Source: Neurospora tetrasperma FGSC 2508 (lineage: Eukaryota; Ascomycota; Sordariomycetes; Sordariales; Sordariaceae). From it: a DNA stretch of 64,000 bases. The translations under genes were made by a program, and so were the position numbers. The stretch spans positions 1,325,309 to 1,389,308 of the forward strand of contig NW_009799102.1 in the NCBI RefSeq assembly GCF_000213175.1, written 5' to 3'. The stretch's first letter is position 1, and the number at the start of each line of letters is the position of its first letter. This document shows positions 37,301 to 54,800 of this stretch, piece by piece. The notes beneath the pieces are model-generated. The model ran no database searches. It was not told the origin of the DNA and saw only the letters and a program-made list of their open reading frames with translations.

Positions 37301-40300
37301 ACACCCAGACAACAGCTTGTTGGGTGAACAACCCCTCAACGATATCCACCTACTCCCGCCTTGTGCAAAGTCAGCTCGGCTCAAGTTAGCCTGCTTTTAT
37401 CTTGTTTTATTCTTTTTGTCTACTGGCTCTTTCCTCCTCTGGAAGGTGGAATCTCTCTACTCCCGGATGAAGCTCGGTAGGATGAGAATTTTACATCTTT
37501 ACCTAATTATCTGTTATTCAGCGAGCGGTTCGTTCCGACCTGGTTCAAAGGCGATTTCAAAGCAAGTTACCCATACCCTGCCTGCACTACTTCTATTTAC
37601 CGTAGTAAGACAACACAACTACACACGAACAACAACCAATGGGTATCATAAAAGGCTCCTTCCATGACCGCAAGATATCGCCCCAAAGAGCAACCTTTTC
37701 ATTTCCATATACCGAAGACGAACTACCTATAGCCACCATCACTAGTACTCATGCATGCCACTTCTCCTCGACAGATTCTGTGCCCAGTCATACCACCTAT
37801 ATCTCCAAGGTACCTCCCTCATAGCCTGACCTTGGACAAGACGAGGCGTGTCACACGAACCACCGTCAAAACCTATAATTCTCACAAGTTCTCAACCGCC
37901 GATGCGAACTACCTGCTTGGGCAGTACGTACATACCTACATGCGCACCTACTTTTTTAGCTCACTCAAGCGCGAATGAAGTATATATCTTGATTCGGAGG
38001 GTTTTGGTTAGGTAGCCACCGGCAAACATTATCTCCACATGGCAATCCTTTCCGATTTTCCATCTTTGGTTGACAGAGAATCTGGAACTAACCAAGATCC
38101 AAGAACCAGGGGAACAACCCCCCGCGCTTATTACTAGGAAGCCTGAAGCGAGTTGACGTACCTTGCACCGTGGCGAAAAAGAAGACAACGCAAGATATGT
38201 CTGGATGTGGGTATCCTACCGAGTCGCTCTATACGTAATAGGAAAGCAGGTAAGTGTGGCTCTTTTGTACCATGCTTTCTTTGCCTTATATCGCTGTGAG
38301 TCGACAGGTAGGTAGTAGATTGTTTGTCCCTTGCAGGATAAAAGGTCCAGACTACCTATGTACCTACATCCACGCAAGGCAGCCAAGGGAAACTCCGAAG
38401 AAACTGAAGCGTGGCCGTTTGGTCCTTTGGCTTTGGGACATCGTGTTCATGCTTTTTGCTTCCTGTCCATCAAAATCGGAACACAACACTTCTTCAAGAA
38501 ACGTGGGCCGAGGGGTGCTAAGCTCCCTGTGAGGCACTGGCTAACCAAGGTACTCTACACATCAGTGTTACTGGAAGTTAAAGTGGTATTTGTCCATTCT
38601 GGAAAGCAACTTCCTCCCAAGTAGGGTATTCTTGAAGTGTCTTTTTTTGTGTGTACCTTACTCCCTGGCCTTGAGTTCCTGAATCCTTTGTTCTAGTCCA
38701 TCGCGTTCATTTCCCATCCTACAGCTGAAAATCAACCTTGGGTTCCTTTCTCTTTTCTTCCCTCCTATATCCGAAACTCCCACTGGCATAGAAAGATCTA
38801 CACTAGTAATCAGACAAAACACCCTCATTATCAATCGGGAAAGGGCACTACAGACAAACCTTTGGGGGCCAGCCCCACAACCATTGAAGTAAGCAACGTA
38901 AGCCTTTGCTGCATCCGATATCTTGTGGTGTTGTGTTGTATCGTGTCGTGTCGTCGTAATGTGTCGTAATGTGTATCAAAACTTCCGGGTTCCTAGCCGC
39001 ACCCCTGCTTAAGCATTTGTTCAGAGCAAGTTACTTACTCGAGATAGGTTAGGTACCTGCCGATTCGACCTCCGACATCAATCACTCTTTTTTTGTCTTA
39101 CCGGTTACATATCACATCACAGGATATGTCGTTCCAAGCACGAGACCAGACTGGTTCGGACATCCCGTACGGTGTAAGGCGATCCGCGTGTGAACCCCCC
39201 TCCCTCCCCCAAAAAGCGAGGGATCAGAGCAGCGTCGTAGTTGCGCTCGCTTCTATATGTATTCTAGAAGCCAGGCTACTACTGCTACTGCATACTAATA
39301 CTACATCGCAGTACTACTACTGCAACATCAACCCACGGCCAAGGAAAGGAATGGTGAAAAGTTTGGTACGGTTAATCTAGTTTTAATCTATTCAGCTTCG
39401 GGTTTCTTGTTTTTTTTTCTAGAAGGCTTCCATGCATACGACGTTCAAGGATGTTGGTTGTTTGGAGGATTCCCATGTTAATGGTGATTGGACTCGAACG
39501 ATTGTCTACACGAACGGTTGCTGCTCCTGCTACATATCACTTTACCAATCGAACTTTCTGCTCTCTGTGAGTGAGGTTCTTGTTCCCCCCGGTCAGTGTT
39601 GTATGTCTCTACACTAGTGTATGTACCTACCTAGCAACCAAACCCCTTAACCTAGGTCATTATCAACACATTCCACTACTACATACTACGCACCTGATGA
39701 ATCTCGTAAAACCCCCAAATTCCCCACCAACGATGTATCCTTTAGAAGGGGGGATGGGGTGGTATGTATGCAGCGAACACCTTCTGTAGTATCAACACCG
39801 TTACTTTGCAGGTTTCCATCCATCCTTCCTTCCACGACCATTGCCTACCTATCTAGGTGCCATCACCAACCACAACGACATACACCGAACGTCCATGACA
39901 GGCCATTACAACATAAGGTTGACCAAGTCGAAACAAGCACTGTAGGTAGGAAGCGTAAGTACTTAACAAAATACCAAAGTAGTTTTGGAAGAGGCAGTGC
40001 TTGCAATGTAGATTTATTTACACAGATAAACAAACAAAGAGCAAGGTATTAGATCAACTGTACTGCTGCTGCCGCCGTCCTTGTGTTCATAGAAGGAGGT
40101 GAGTTGATATACCAAGTCTTTTGGATGAGGAATCACAAAGATAGGGGATAAGTCCGCAGTAAATGTCTTCACGTAAGCTCGGTAAGCACATCATTAGCCA
40201 GATTGATGTTATTTGGACCTGAATACCATAACAAGTGAATTCTTGACATAACTTTTGAATGCCGCAAGTACTTGCCAGCACAATGTGAACAGAAAGAATT

Positions 40301-40374
40301 GAAACACACCCTAGAAGACTAGGCTAGCTCCTACTCACCCATCTCCTTCACCACCCAACAAGGTAATCCATACT

Positions 40375-45205
<4,831 letters not shown>

Positions 45206-45411
45206 TTAGATTGAGAGCCGCATAAAGCCAAGGTGTATGGCGGCCACCTTGCGGGACGGTGGGGCAATCACTGGGTGTTTGAGAGTGGGAGATGGGATGT
45301 GTGTGTAAAGATGTAATCAACACGCCTCCCGCATACAGGAGCTTTGTCTTTGGTGGTGAGGGGAAAAAGACAACAAGGCAGAGAGAGAAGCTGTGCTGTG
45401 CTGGTTCGCCG

Positions 45412-45418
45412 TGACTCA
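45412..45418. promoter_or_regulatory. CPC1/Gcn4-type site TGACTCA upstream of arom
   Basis: Perfect palindromic-type bZIP site TGACTCA, 282 bp upstream of the arom start codon. In Neurospora the amino-acid starvation response (cross-pathway control) acts through CPC1 binding TGACTCA, and aromatic biosynthesis genes are among its known targets. The site is seen directly; that it works here is inference from its position and the gene. Confidence 0.7.
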
Positions 45419-47550
45419 GTTCTCCAGACAAGCATCATCCAAAAAATTGAGCGGATCCCCTGAGGCTCCTTCCCGCTTCCGAAAGCGGAGTGGAGGATGT
45501 CGTCAAGTACCAGGACCGGAACTTATAAGTACCTTATTGGCGTACCTTAACTCAACCCTAACACCAAAGTTAAGCAGCAGAGGTCTTACTGCCCGCCAAT
45601 CTCGGCCACAGTTTGCCGACAGAGGATGCCAGCAAGATATAGAAAACCCTTTCAGTACTTCCCACACTCGGACCCTTTACTCCCCACAGATTCGCGGATG
45701 ATGCCCCTCCTTTATTCTTCCCGTCCCTTCCACAACTTCAAGTCTCACAATAACACCACCACCTTGACTACGCGACTGCTTACAAGTGATTAGTTCTACT
45801 TGTGCACGATCTTTGGTTCCTCTTGGATCTGAGTTGCGGTTTTCTCCGATACCAGTTTGGCCAGTTTAGCCGTCGAACATACCTTTTCGCTTTTCTATGT
45901 CTACCTAACGCCTCACCTTTGTTTGCGCTTTGCAACGTCAGAACTATTGACACGCCATGCTCGGCGCCACTCATCGCTAAAGAGTCACGATATGAAGACG
46001 AATGACTGGAAGTAAAACATTGGGTATTGCCTGGCTGTAGCTTCATCCCCTACCTTTCCTCCAAGTGAACAAGCTCCCACCACTCCCATCCTATGGCGCG
46101 ATCTCGCGCCGTTCCGCTGATTTGCATTTCCCCGCGATGCTGCCTTCAGCCCTATGAATGATACGGCACGCTCATTATGTCCTGATCGCGAGCCCTTGTC
46201 CTGACCACTCGCCATCCGTGACCACACACCATCCGTCATGCTTGAACGCGTACTGGCTCGCGCGTCTGGACAGCTCTTGCAAACGGCTCATGACAACCCA
46301 ACGAGTATCCGTGAACGAGAAACGCGCGATCGCACCCTACGGGGAGCTCCAATCAAAGTTCACAAGTAGAGCCGCAGGCTAGAGGTAGCTAAACAAAGCT
46401 CATCTCTACTCGCGTCTCTTGATTGGTCGGTAACCCCTGAATGTATGGTTCGGGCCTCGTTTCTAACGCCATTTACCATTGACCATAGACAGAAATGGCT
46501 AAACCAGCTATCTCCCGATTGTAAAAACCATCACGCCCGTTGGCCTAGACACTCATTCCCTTGAGATGGTGTAGCATCAACGCCAACGGCTCAGCCAGCT
46601 GGTTAACAAGCTCGGAGTTACCTTCTGTCCTACTTCGGGGAGCATCGAGGGTTTGTAGATAAGGTCTACCTCAACGACTCATTTTCTTTCTTGCCTCACT
46701 GACCGAACACAAGGACTCCCTCCAAGAGGCCGGTGGTAGGTGGCTACATGGTGGTAGACACACATCCCACGAAGACAATGACAGCGTTAAACACCCAAAG
46801 CAATCAAACACCAAGCAGCTACCACTGCGGCACCTCACAACCAGCACCATCAACATCGTCAGCCACACTCGGCGAGCCCTACCTCCTACTTTACTTGGGT
46901 AAAGAACACGCTATCGATCTCGTAAGCACATACGCATAACCCTACACAGACACAGCAATGTTCAGGCCACATCTTCTGCCCTTCGGCCCTTGGAGCAATG
47001 TAATCCGTCACCAACCTCTCAAACACGACCAATTTAACTCAAATTCTGAGCCCTCCCCTCAGCAATTCCCCCATCAGAGTGTCGACGTCAGCTCTCTCCT
47101 CCTTCCTCCTCTTCAGCATCATCACTCGCAGGCATGACTGGCATCATCAATCATTCTCCCCTTCTGTCCACGGTCTGAGTCGCGGATTGAATTGGATCCA
47201 TGCCCCGGATTGGTACTTACTTGAGTTCAAAGAAAAACGACGGTAAGATGATAAATGTCTTGCCGTGCGAAACGCCAAGCCGGCTCTCGCGGTGTAGGTA
47301 CTTTGAGGAACACCTGGCGAGTGGATACCAAGAGCCAGCAGTACGCCCGGTGCAATACAAGGGCAGGCAGTAATTGCCAGTTGCTAGGCAATGTCTCCGG
47401 ATTAAAAGGAGTCATAGGAATCACGAGTTGAACCAAGATGCAGTGGATTTGGATGTAAGCGTACACATCAAGATCTATTGTGTGTGTGCTATCAAGAATG
47501 CAATGTCCATTCCATAGACCCTTCCGAAAAACACCAATTGCCAAATAACT

Positions 47551-47614
47551 ATGCATTTCATTATCCTTGAAAAAATCACATTACCACAACTAAACCATGC
47601 ATTTCATTATCCTT
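47551..47614. repeat. Imperfect 46-bp tandem duplication
   Basis: The 18-mer ATGCATTTCATTATCCTT occurs perfectly at 47551-47568 and 47597-47614. The following bases in each unit are also similar (ATTACC then an AAC/GAC-rich stretch), pointing to an old duplication in the 3' flank of the transporter gene. Confidence 0.8.
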
Positions 47615-47745
47615 TCAAACCCAATTACCATGACTGACTACTGCATTCCATTTTTGGTGCATGCCAAGTCATCATACAATCCCTAATCGACTCTCGCAAC
47701 CTCTGAATTCGTTTCAGAACGAGAACCGTTTCACTTGGACGCATT

Positions 47746-49416
47746 CTAAACCTCTCCATGGCTCGAGGTTGTCGCAGAACCACTGTGAACCTCGGGCTTC
47801 TCCTCCGCATCACGCGAGCCCGAAGGGACCTCAGCGTGCCAGTGGCTGGAGTGCCTAGGGCTGACCTTCTGGTTGTACATGGTCTCGATCTCCTCAAGGG
47901 TGCGGTCCTTGGACTCGATCACAAAGAGCCAAACGAATGCGGCGAGGGCAAGGCAGCATCCGGCGAACACCAAGCCATAGAAGTAGCCAATGGAGTCGGT
48001 GATGGGGCGCGTGAAGAGAGACATGAGGAAGTTCCACAGCCAGTTGGAAGCGGTGGCCAAGGCCATGGCAGGAGCACGGTAGCGAGCAGGGTAGAGCTCA
48101 GCAACGACGGCCCAGACGAGAGGACCCCAAGTGGTGGCAAAGGCGACGATGAAGAAGCAGGAGAAGACGATGAGGACGTTGCCGGCCTGAGGAGTGCTAG
48201 CCGGGTTGACGGGGTCGAGCACAAATCTACCGACGAAAGAGTAGACCAGGAAGCACATGGTCATCCAGAGGGCACCACCGATAAGGGCCTTGCGGCGGCC
48301 AACATTCTTGACAACCCAGAGACCAGCAACAGTGCATCCAGCGTTGACGGAACCAAGAATGATCTGGGTAACGTAAGAGTCGCTCAAACCAGTAGCCTTG
48401 AAAATCGTGGTTCCGTAGTAGAAGAAGAAGTTGGCACCAGTAAGCTGCTGGCCAGATTGAAGAATGATACCAATGAGGGTGCGGCGCAACAGAGCAGGTC
48501 CGAAGATCTCGTACCACTTGGTGTCGGCACCAGCCTTCTCCTCCTCGAGCTTCATACGGATCTCATCGATTTGCATGTTGACAGAGCGGGCGCTGGGCTC
48601 GAGACCGGCAAGGCGGGCAATGGTGTTGCGAGCTTCGTCCTCACGACCAACACGGTAGGCATAACGGGGAGACTCGGGAAGGAACAATATTCCGCCACCG
48701 AGAACCAAGGCCCAGAGGAAGGAGATACCGTTGGGAATACGCCAAGAGGCGGAGGAGCTGAGATCGTGAGTACCGTAGTTGATCATCTCAGCGGTCCAGA
48801 TACCAAGAGTGATGAAGAGCTGGTAGCACGAGACGAGGATACCACGGAGAATGGCGGGCGCGGACTCAGACTGGTACATCGGGACGACGACGGAGAGAGC
48901 ACCGATACCAACACCGGTGATAAGACGACCGACCGCAAACTGGGCCCAGTGCGTGGTGGAGGCGATCTCAATAATTGTTCCGATGCAGGAGAAAAGGGCG
49001 GAGGCAGAGATGGCGATACGGCGACCAAGAGTATCCGCAATTCTGCCAGCAACGAGCGAACCAAGGAGGGCACCAGCAGGGAGGAGGGCGACGATGGCAC
49101 CCTGGCGGTATGCTGAAAAGACCCAGCCATCCGCGTCTTGGTAGTTACCGAACCGGCGACCGAAGTCTTCCATGTCGAAGAAACCAGAAATTTGACCACT
49201 GTTGTCCATAAAAGGTCAGTAACCATGTACCATGTCAATGGGGCAACAGGGGTGCCAAGGGAAAACGTACCTGACGTAGCCAAACATGAAGCCACCTACG
49301 GAGGCGACAACACCGAGGAAGACGGCACGGAAAGTGACCTTCTGCTCAGCAGCGAGATCGATCTCATCTTGTGATTGGGTCTGCGGCGCAGCCGACTTTT
49401 TCGAAAAGAGACCCAT
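47746..49416 (-). CDS. glt-1: MFS sugar porter, glucose/hexose transporter
   Basis: Proton-linked or facilitative hexose transporter of the plasma membrane. Exons 49416-49271 and 49198-47746 on the minus strand, with a 72-nt GT-AG intron (GTACGT; GACAACAG), 532 residues. The cytosolic N-terminus MGLFSKKSAAPQTQSQ is followed by 12 predicted membrane segments. Sugar-porter signatures are present: GGFMFGYVSGQISGF in TM1, GRIADTLGRR after TM2, PESPRYAYRVGREDEA before the central loop, QQLTGANFFFYYG in TM7, VAELYPARYRA near TM10, and a final FVIESKDRTLEEIETMY. The intron splits the TM1 signature, so starting at the downstream ATG would remove TM1's first half. The C-terminal 40 residues are hydrophilic and His/Ser-rich. 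The symbol follows my recollection that N. crassa glt-1 (a low-affinity glucose transporter) sits between arom and hH4-1; family assignment is firm, the symbol less so. Confidence 0.93.
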
Positions 49417-51721
49417 TGTTGTGATCGTATCGTTGTATTTATATCCTCAAGTCTTTCATCCGTTGTTCGAGATCTTGGTTGGGTGGAGAAAGGTAGCTGA
49501 TAACAGCGAAAAGTGGTAGATACTCCAACGACCAAACAGTGGATGGTGGATGGTGGATGGTAGGAGTGTGAACCTTTAAAGGCTTTGATGGAGGAGTGGA
49601 AGTTGTTTGAAGAATGGAGGTTCAAAAGAACACGAGATGATGAGAAGAAGTATTCCGAGTGTGGACAGGGCCTTACATTTATGTCCCTCGAGTTGCCATC
49701 GGGGCCCCAATTGTTGGATGCTTAAACTGGGGAAAGAAGCAGCTGCGAGTCGGTGAATTGGAAATGACCTAAAAGCTGGGGATCCATCGACGCCGACCCA
49801 CGCAGTGCATGGCCTAGGAAAGGTCGATCGAGGTTGAAAGAAGCAGGGAAGGTACAGAGGGTTCATGTCAGAAGACCAGACTCCACAATCGACATATGTC
49901 GGGTCGCGAGCAGGGGAAAAAAGAAGGGGGGGTGTGCATCTCGAAAGTCTCCCAAAGGACGGGGTGCGTGTGGGTGCGGCAGAGTGGGCGCGGGGGGGCT
50001 CGACTGGGGATGCTGATGCAATGCAGAGAGTTACGGAGAAGGTACCATCTCTCCAGCCTGCTCCCACATCTCGCACGTCTGGAGACATCCCCGTACCATT
50101 TGCCCACATTACGCTAAAAAACCTTCTGCACACTCCCCCAGAGAGCCGAAGAGACCGGGGATCGGGCACCGTTGGCTGTTACATGACCGTAACGTGAAAA
50201 AAATGCAATGCCGGTTCAGGTTCTCGGCCCTTCCGTTTGAGAAGTGGAAAGAGAGACGGACGGCCCGACTGCTGTTTCCTTGAACCCAAGGCTTCCCTTC
50301 GACTCTGTTTGGGGGGAAAGGCATGCTCCAGAGCACGCAGTCGCCATTTCTCCTTGACTCGGTGAACTCTGGCCCGGAGTGTTGTGGTCCAGATCCTCAA
50401 CCAGCGGCAAACCTCACTTGAAAAAGTTCACCTCAGATCGTGAATCCAGGTACCTAAGGTACCTCTACAATTTCGATGCTGCACTTACATGGCTCCTCTT
50501 TCCCGATTGAGGCCAAAGCGCAAGTGCCACCAAATGGAGTACGCCACCGACAAATCGCAAGCGCGGTTCAAAACGATTGGTGCAGTTGCCACATTTTGTT
50601 CCGGGCGTGAAACCCTGCTGCAAAACACAACACAAGGCATCCGGTGAGATGGCTCGGCAGATTACTGCAGAATAAAACCGTGATGGTCATCTGGTTTGAA
50701 AAGGAGATGGCGACGCCTCATGTATCTGATGATTTCGGCGGTGGGAGGAAGCGAAGGGGATTTGGGCCCGGTTCAGTGCAGTGCCATGAGCAATGCGAGA
50801 AGGAGAACTCGCCCTCAAAATCAGACGCCCGTCGGACGCCCGTTGAGAATACCTACTCTGCGTATGCAAATTACAAAAGTTACAAAGGTGAAAGAAGTTT
50901 AGTGCCGTCATTGATGCCGAAAAGGTACAATCCCTGGCCGTCGGCATGTCCAGGTAAGGAGCGCCCTGGCGCCGGCCTGGAATTTTTCGTCCGCCAACGT
51001 TTTTCCAAAGCCTTTTGCAGTTTTCGGATGACGTCGACAATCCTCGAGTCCATTAGCGGGCTCTAAAGTCTTGGCGGTACGTACTGTAACCAAAAAGAGC
51101 GGGAATGTGCCGAGATGCGGCTCCTCTCATCCCAACGAAGGCCAAGACCCGTCAACCTACCGCGGCGCTAAAACGTCTTGGGGGCACAGCTCCAACGTGC
51201 CAACCCAAAAGAAACTTCATCCCGTGAAATGATCGCCACAAACTCGTGAAGTGTCACCAGTGTTCCTTTTGCGGTCTTCCAAAAAGCAGAACCCCAGAAG
51301 CACCGATGAAGATTACGAGAAACGGCTGCAAGGGACTACACTACACTTTCCATCTGTTTGCAGGGCTTCGATATGGTCAAAAGGGGACCAGTGACGTTGA
51401 ATCGTAGACCCTCGGCACAACATTCCGAAAACGATGAACACGATCCTGCTGAATCTCATCCAATTTCCGGTCGCATTGGGCCCTAGCCACCTGCGCTTAC
51501 AAGATCCTGGATGGGGCTCCCTCTGCCAGACATCCACCAGAAAACCTGGTGTATTCCACTGAGAGGTTTTTGAAGTTTCTGTTCGCTGAATGTTACAGAA
51601 ACGGACATCATCAAATTCCTCTTACTATGGTAAATTCCACCTGCATACAAGACGAACGGCTGCGTCAATTACCATGTACACTTTTCCCCTTGCACTGGAA
51701 CGTGCGTTAGCGCGGAACTTC
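49417..51721. other. Upstream region of the sugar transporter
   Basis: Promoter side of the transporter. A TATAAAT word on the minus strand lies only about 25 bases before the ATG, too close to act as a normal TATA box for this start. GTACCTAAGGTACCT-type inverted words occur near 50450. Frames of up to about 200 codons exist on both strands in the 49576-51066 interval without recognisable features. Confidence 0.45.
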
Positions 51722-51896
51722 ACTATGCACAACTCAACCACCACGTCCTCAAATTTCATGCGCAAAATTGGTATCAACCCTATGCGCTTCGAGGGCTTCA
51801 GATAGTCTGTCTAATTTGTTGCGTTGAGTGTCGTTGTCTCGTTATTTTTCTGTGCTGTTCTACCGACCCCTGTCACATGAGCCGTGCTAGCAAGAG
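51722..51896. repeat. Dispersed repeat, copy B
   Basis: Same-orientation relative of 26128-26306, about 70% identical over an ungapped 136-base core (hand count). Shared anchors include ATTGGTATCAACC and CCTGTCACA/CTTGTCACA. The short direct repeats that flank copy A are not obvious here. Noncoding; the family is unknown. The long ungapped match makes common descent much more likely than chance. Confidence 0.6.
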
Positions 51897-54800
51897 AGCC
51901 AGTACGTATTTGAAACTGTACAGTTCGGCCAAATTAAAGCCCTGCTACCCATCTCACTCAGTTCATGGAGCCTGGACAAGAGATTACCGAGGATACATAC
52001 ACCGTATCCAGAGGATTGGATTCGGCCTCAGCTTAGTTCACACACACTGTCAGACGTCGGTGTCAGGGCCACCAGGATGCAGCCCGACGAGAACAACCAC
52101 CAAGTTTGTAAATGCAATTGCTACTGCAATGATGACATTGATGATGGTTGAGGCTACTACGCTACACTTCTTCAAACGAGACTGTATTACCTTCAACATG
52201 CTATGGTCTGGTGCTTTTGTTTAGCCGACACTGGATTTCCATCAACAAACTCCTGGGTATCCAACGGCGCCATGTGTTGTGGCACTCAAGACACTCGCTT
52301 CGAGTTACATACTACCGACCCGATGTTGCCAGACTGTGTAATTGTCAAGAGAATCCGACACGGTCTTGTGTCCTCCAGTCTGGTCCTTCGTAATACGCAG
52401 TACAACGTACGGTTAACACACGACGGTCAGTTATTGTGGAATGGTGGATCGCCAATCCAAACCGTTTCCAACCGACGACCATGTCCGCGGCCAAACTAAT
52501 AGAAAAAAGGGCCGTCTTCCTCCATCAACAACGCAAAGCAGCAATGTAATGGCTCCATCTCATCATAGAAGGCCCGCCGCCAAAACACCGTCCATGTCAT
52601 GGTATCCTGCCCACGCTGCAGTGGTGGCCTTTGGGCAGACTCGCCGTTGTAATGCATCTGAAGAACATCTTCCCACAGAGCATTTGGACTTTTCCCATTG
52701 CCTCTGAACGTGAGAAGCCAGCAAGCGACTACAACTTGCTTGGCAAAACGTAGCTTTACCGAGCGTGGGCGGTGGTGCACTCGCAGTACCGGTCAGCGCC
52801 GTTGCCGGGCAATTGTAAAGATGGTGGCATGACGGTGATCTCACTGTCGGTCAAACCGCCGGGTCGCTATTCCCGCGTACTGCGTTAGTAGAGTGCCAGA
52901 TTGCCAGGGGCAGAATCACCCAAGATCAGCTGGCCAAGAAAAAAGTGGGAACACCCGGACTCCGATCCAATCATGAAGATCATATTCGTCAGGGGACCGG
53001 AACTTTGCTGCCGTTCTCGCGGCTGTTTCAAAGCGGCTGACAAAACACCTCGAAACCGCATTCAAAAAGGCAAAAACAGACGCCCAATTCGACATATCCT
53101 GTCGCTCCGTCTTGGTCAACCGCCGTGCACTTACTCTAAACTCTGCTTTCTCGACAAAACTTTTTTTTTTGCCGCGAAATCTCTTCCTCCTGCGCGTCTC
53201 CTGTTCATTTTTGGCAAACACCATGGCCTGAGCTGCGCTTCATTGGTGGAGACCGAGGCTCCATCGCTTGGAGACCCTTATCGGCCCGTCTCCAGTGCCA
53301 ACACTCCCAAATCAAGAACACCGAAAGGATTCCGTGAGCATTGTGGACTTGCAGTGCAAGGTCGCAACCTCAAAACATCCACCACGTCGTCGTCGAAAAA
53401 AACGCAAAAACGGAGTTCCGTACCAGGGGGTCCAATTTCGCCACGCTGATGCCGTGTTTTTTTTTCTGAACTGTGCTGACGCCGTTCCGCCGTCCGCCTG
53501 ACCAGACCAAATTTTCTCTTACCCCGGATGGGAGGATCCAATGGAATCTTGTCGTACCTCCGCCGGCTCGGGGAATTGTTGTGCCTCGGTGATCGGGTAA
53601 CAGGGCCGCTAACCGCGCTGCGTTGCTGTGTGTGTCGTGTGATGTACCGTTGCGTCGTCGCACCCCCTTTCTTTTCGTTGGGCTGTGGGGGATCGTCTGT
53701 CTCTGCTCTGGTCCCAGGGGGTAGCTCAAGATACGGAGTCGGCAGCAATATGGGGATGCGATGGGGAGTGGTGAGATTCTCGGACCTGGAGTACTGGAGA
53801 TGCGTTGGAGCCGGAGACGGGGTGTTCGAGAAGCCAAAGGGCCATCGGGTCGCTGCGGGATGTTGGGGAAGCTGGACGCGGAGAGAATCTGAGTGTATTG
53901 TGGTCACCTCCAGAGTCGGGCGCGATTGGTTCGTGCGTTTTTCGAGATTCTTTCCATGTTGCGACTGCGACTTTTGCGATTTGAACAGGCTCAACGAGCA
54001 TTACTTCGCCAGGTGTCACTTCTTCACGCGAAATAAGGGCATTGCAATCACTTATACTGCTCAGTGTTCCAGCTCGACAATGTCATGGCCCGAGGAACTA
54101 TGAGCAGCTGTTACCGAGTCGGCTGTAGGATAAACAGCTGCCCGGCCTCTCATTGGCTGGGTATTTTGGATAAATAGATGCATTTAACCGGAACGTGGTC
54201 TCGTGAGCATTTTCAGAGGCCCAGAGCGAAGAAAAGGGAGGCAATTTCCTTGCGAAACACAACTTGAGAGGCTCTTTTGTGGACTCCCACGTCATTCGCA
54301 TACATTTCGTCAGTCAATCATTTTCCTGCTTGCGATGACAATCCTCTTTTTTTACATCATCTTGAACTCTCACAGCATTTACTTCAACCAACTTTCTGGT
54401 TTTGGTACCCCGCGAGCTCACCCGCAACCTTGGAAATGGCCACGATGTACCGCTGCATGTGTCCACTCGGGGGCCTTTGCGCGGGGAAAAGGGGAACGAA
54501 AACGAGGGGAGAGAGTGGGAGAAAGTGGGTTCCTTTGCGCCGTTTTCCACTCCAGTCGGCACGCGGCGCTGTGAACAAGGTACCTAGGTAAGATGGGGAG
54601 TTTTTCAGAGGGGCGCCCCCCTGGGGCTTGCCCGCCCGCCAGTGCGTCCATCCCCATGCTCTCCACGATTTGACCACACGCACGCACGCGTCCATGCCCG
54701 ATGAGGGTCACACACAAAAGGCGGGAGCGGGTGTGCCATTTTCCTGGCTGCACTGCAAAATTGCGGAGCACTTGCGCCTCACATCCCGACTGGACAGACC

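Larger units (their letters stand above)
31830..40374. other. 8.5 kb gene-poor region between the C2H2 factor and arom
   Basis: The left part is the upstream region of the C2H2 factor. No frame shows a recognisable protein. At 36930-37060 and 37185-37215 there are strong pyrimidine tracts including a C16 run, the type of sequence seen upstream of Neurospora transcription units on the + strand. Further on, ACAACAACCAATGGG at 37628-37642 is a plausible start context for a 61-codon frame (MGIIKGSFHDRK...), but it has no domain and no clear continuation. Scattered ACCTACC/GGTAGGT words are frequent. The right end is the arom 3' region. Large upstream regions are common for fungal regulators, so cis-regulatory DNA or unannotated noncoding transcripts are likely contents. 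Confidence 0.45.

Noticed and set aside
47758-49116. 452-codon + strand frame inside the sugar transporter
   Set aside because: Same effect of codon bias; Gly/Asp/Glu-rich composition with no family features.
49438-49444. TATAAAT as TATA box of the transporter
   Set aside because: It lies only about 25 bases before the start codon, which would put transcription initiation at or within the coding sequence.
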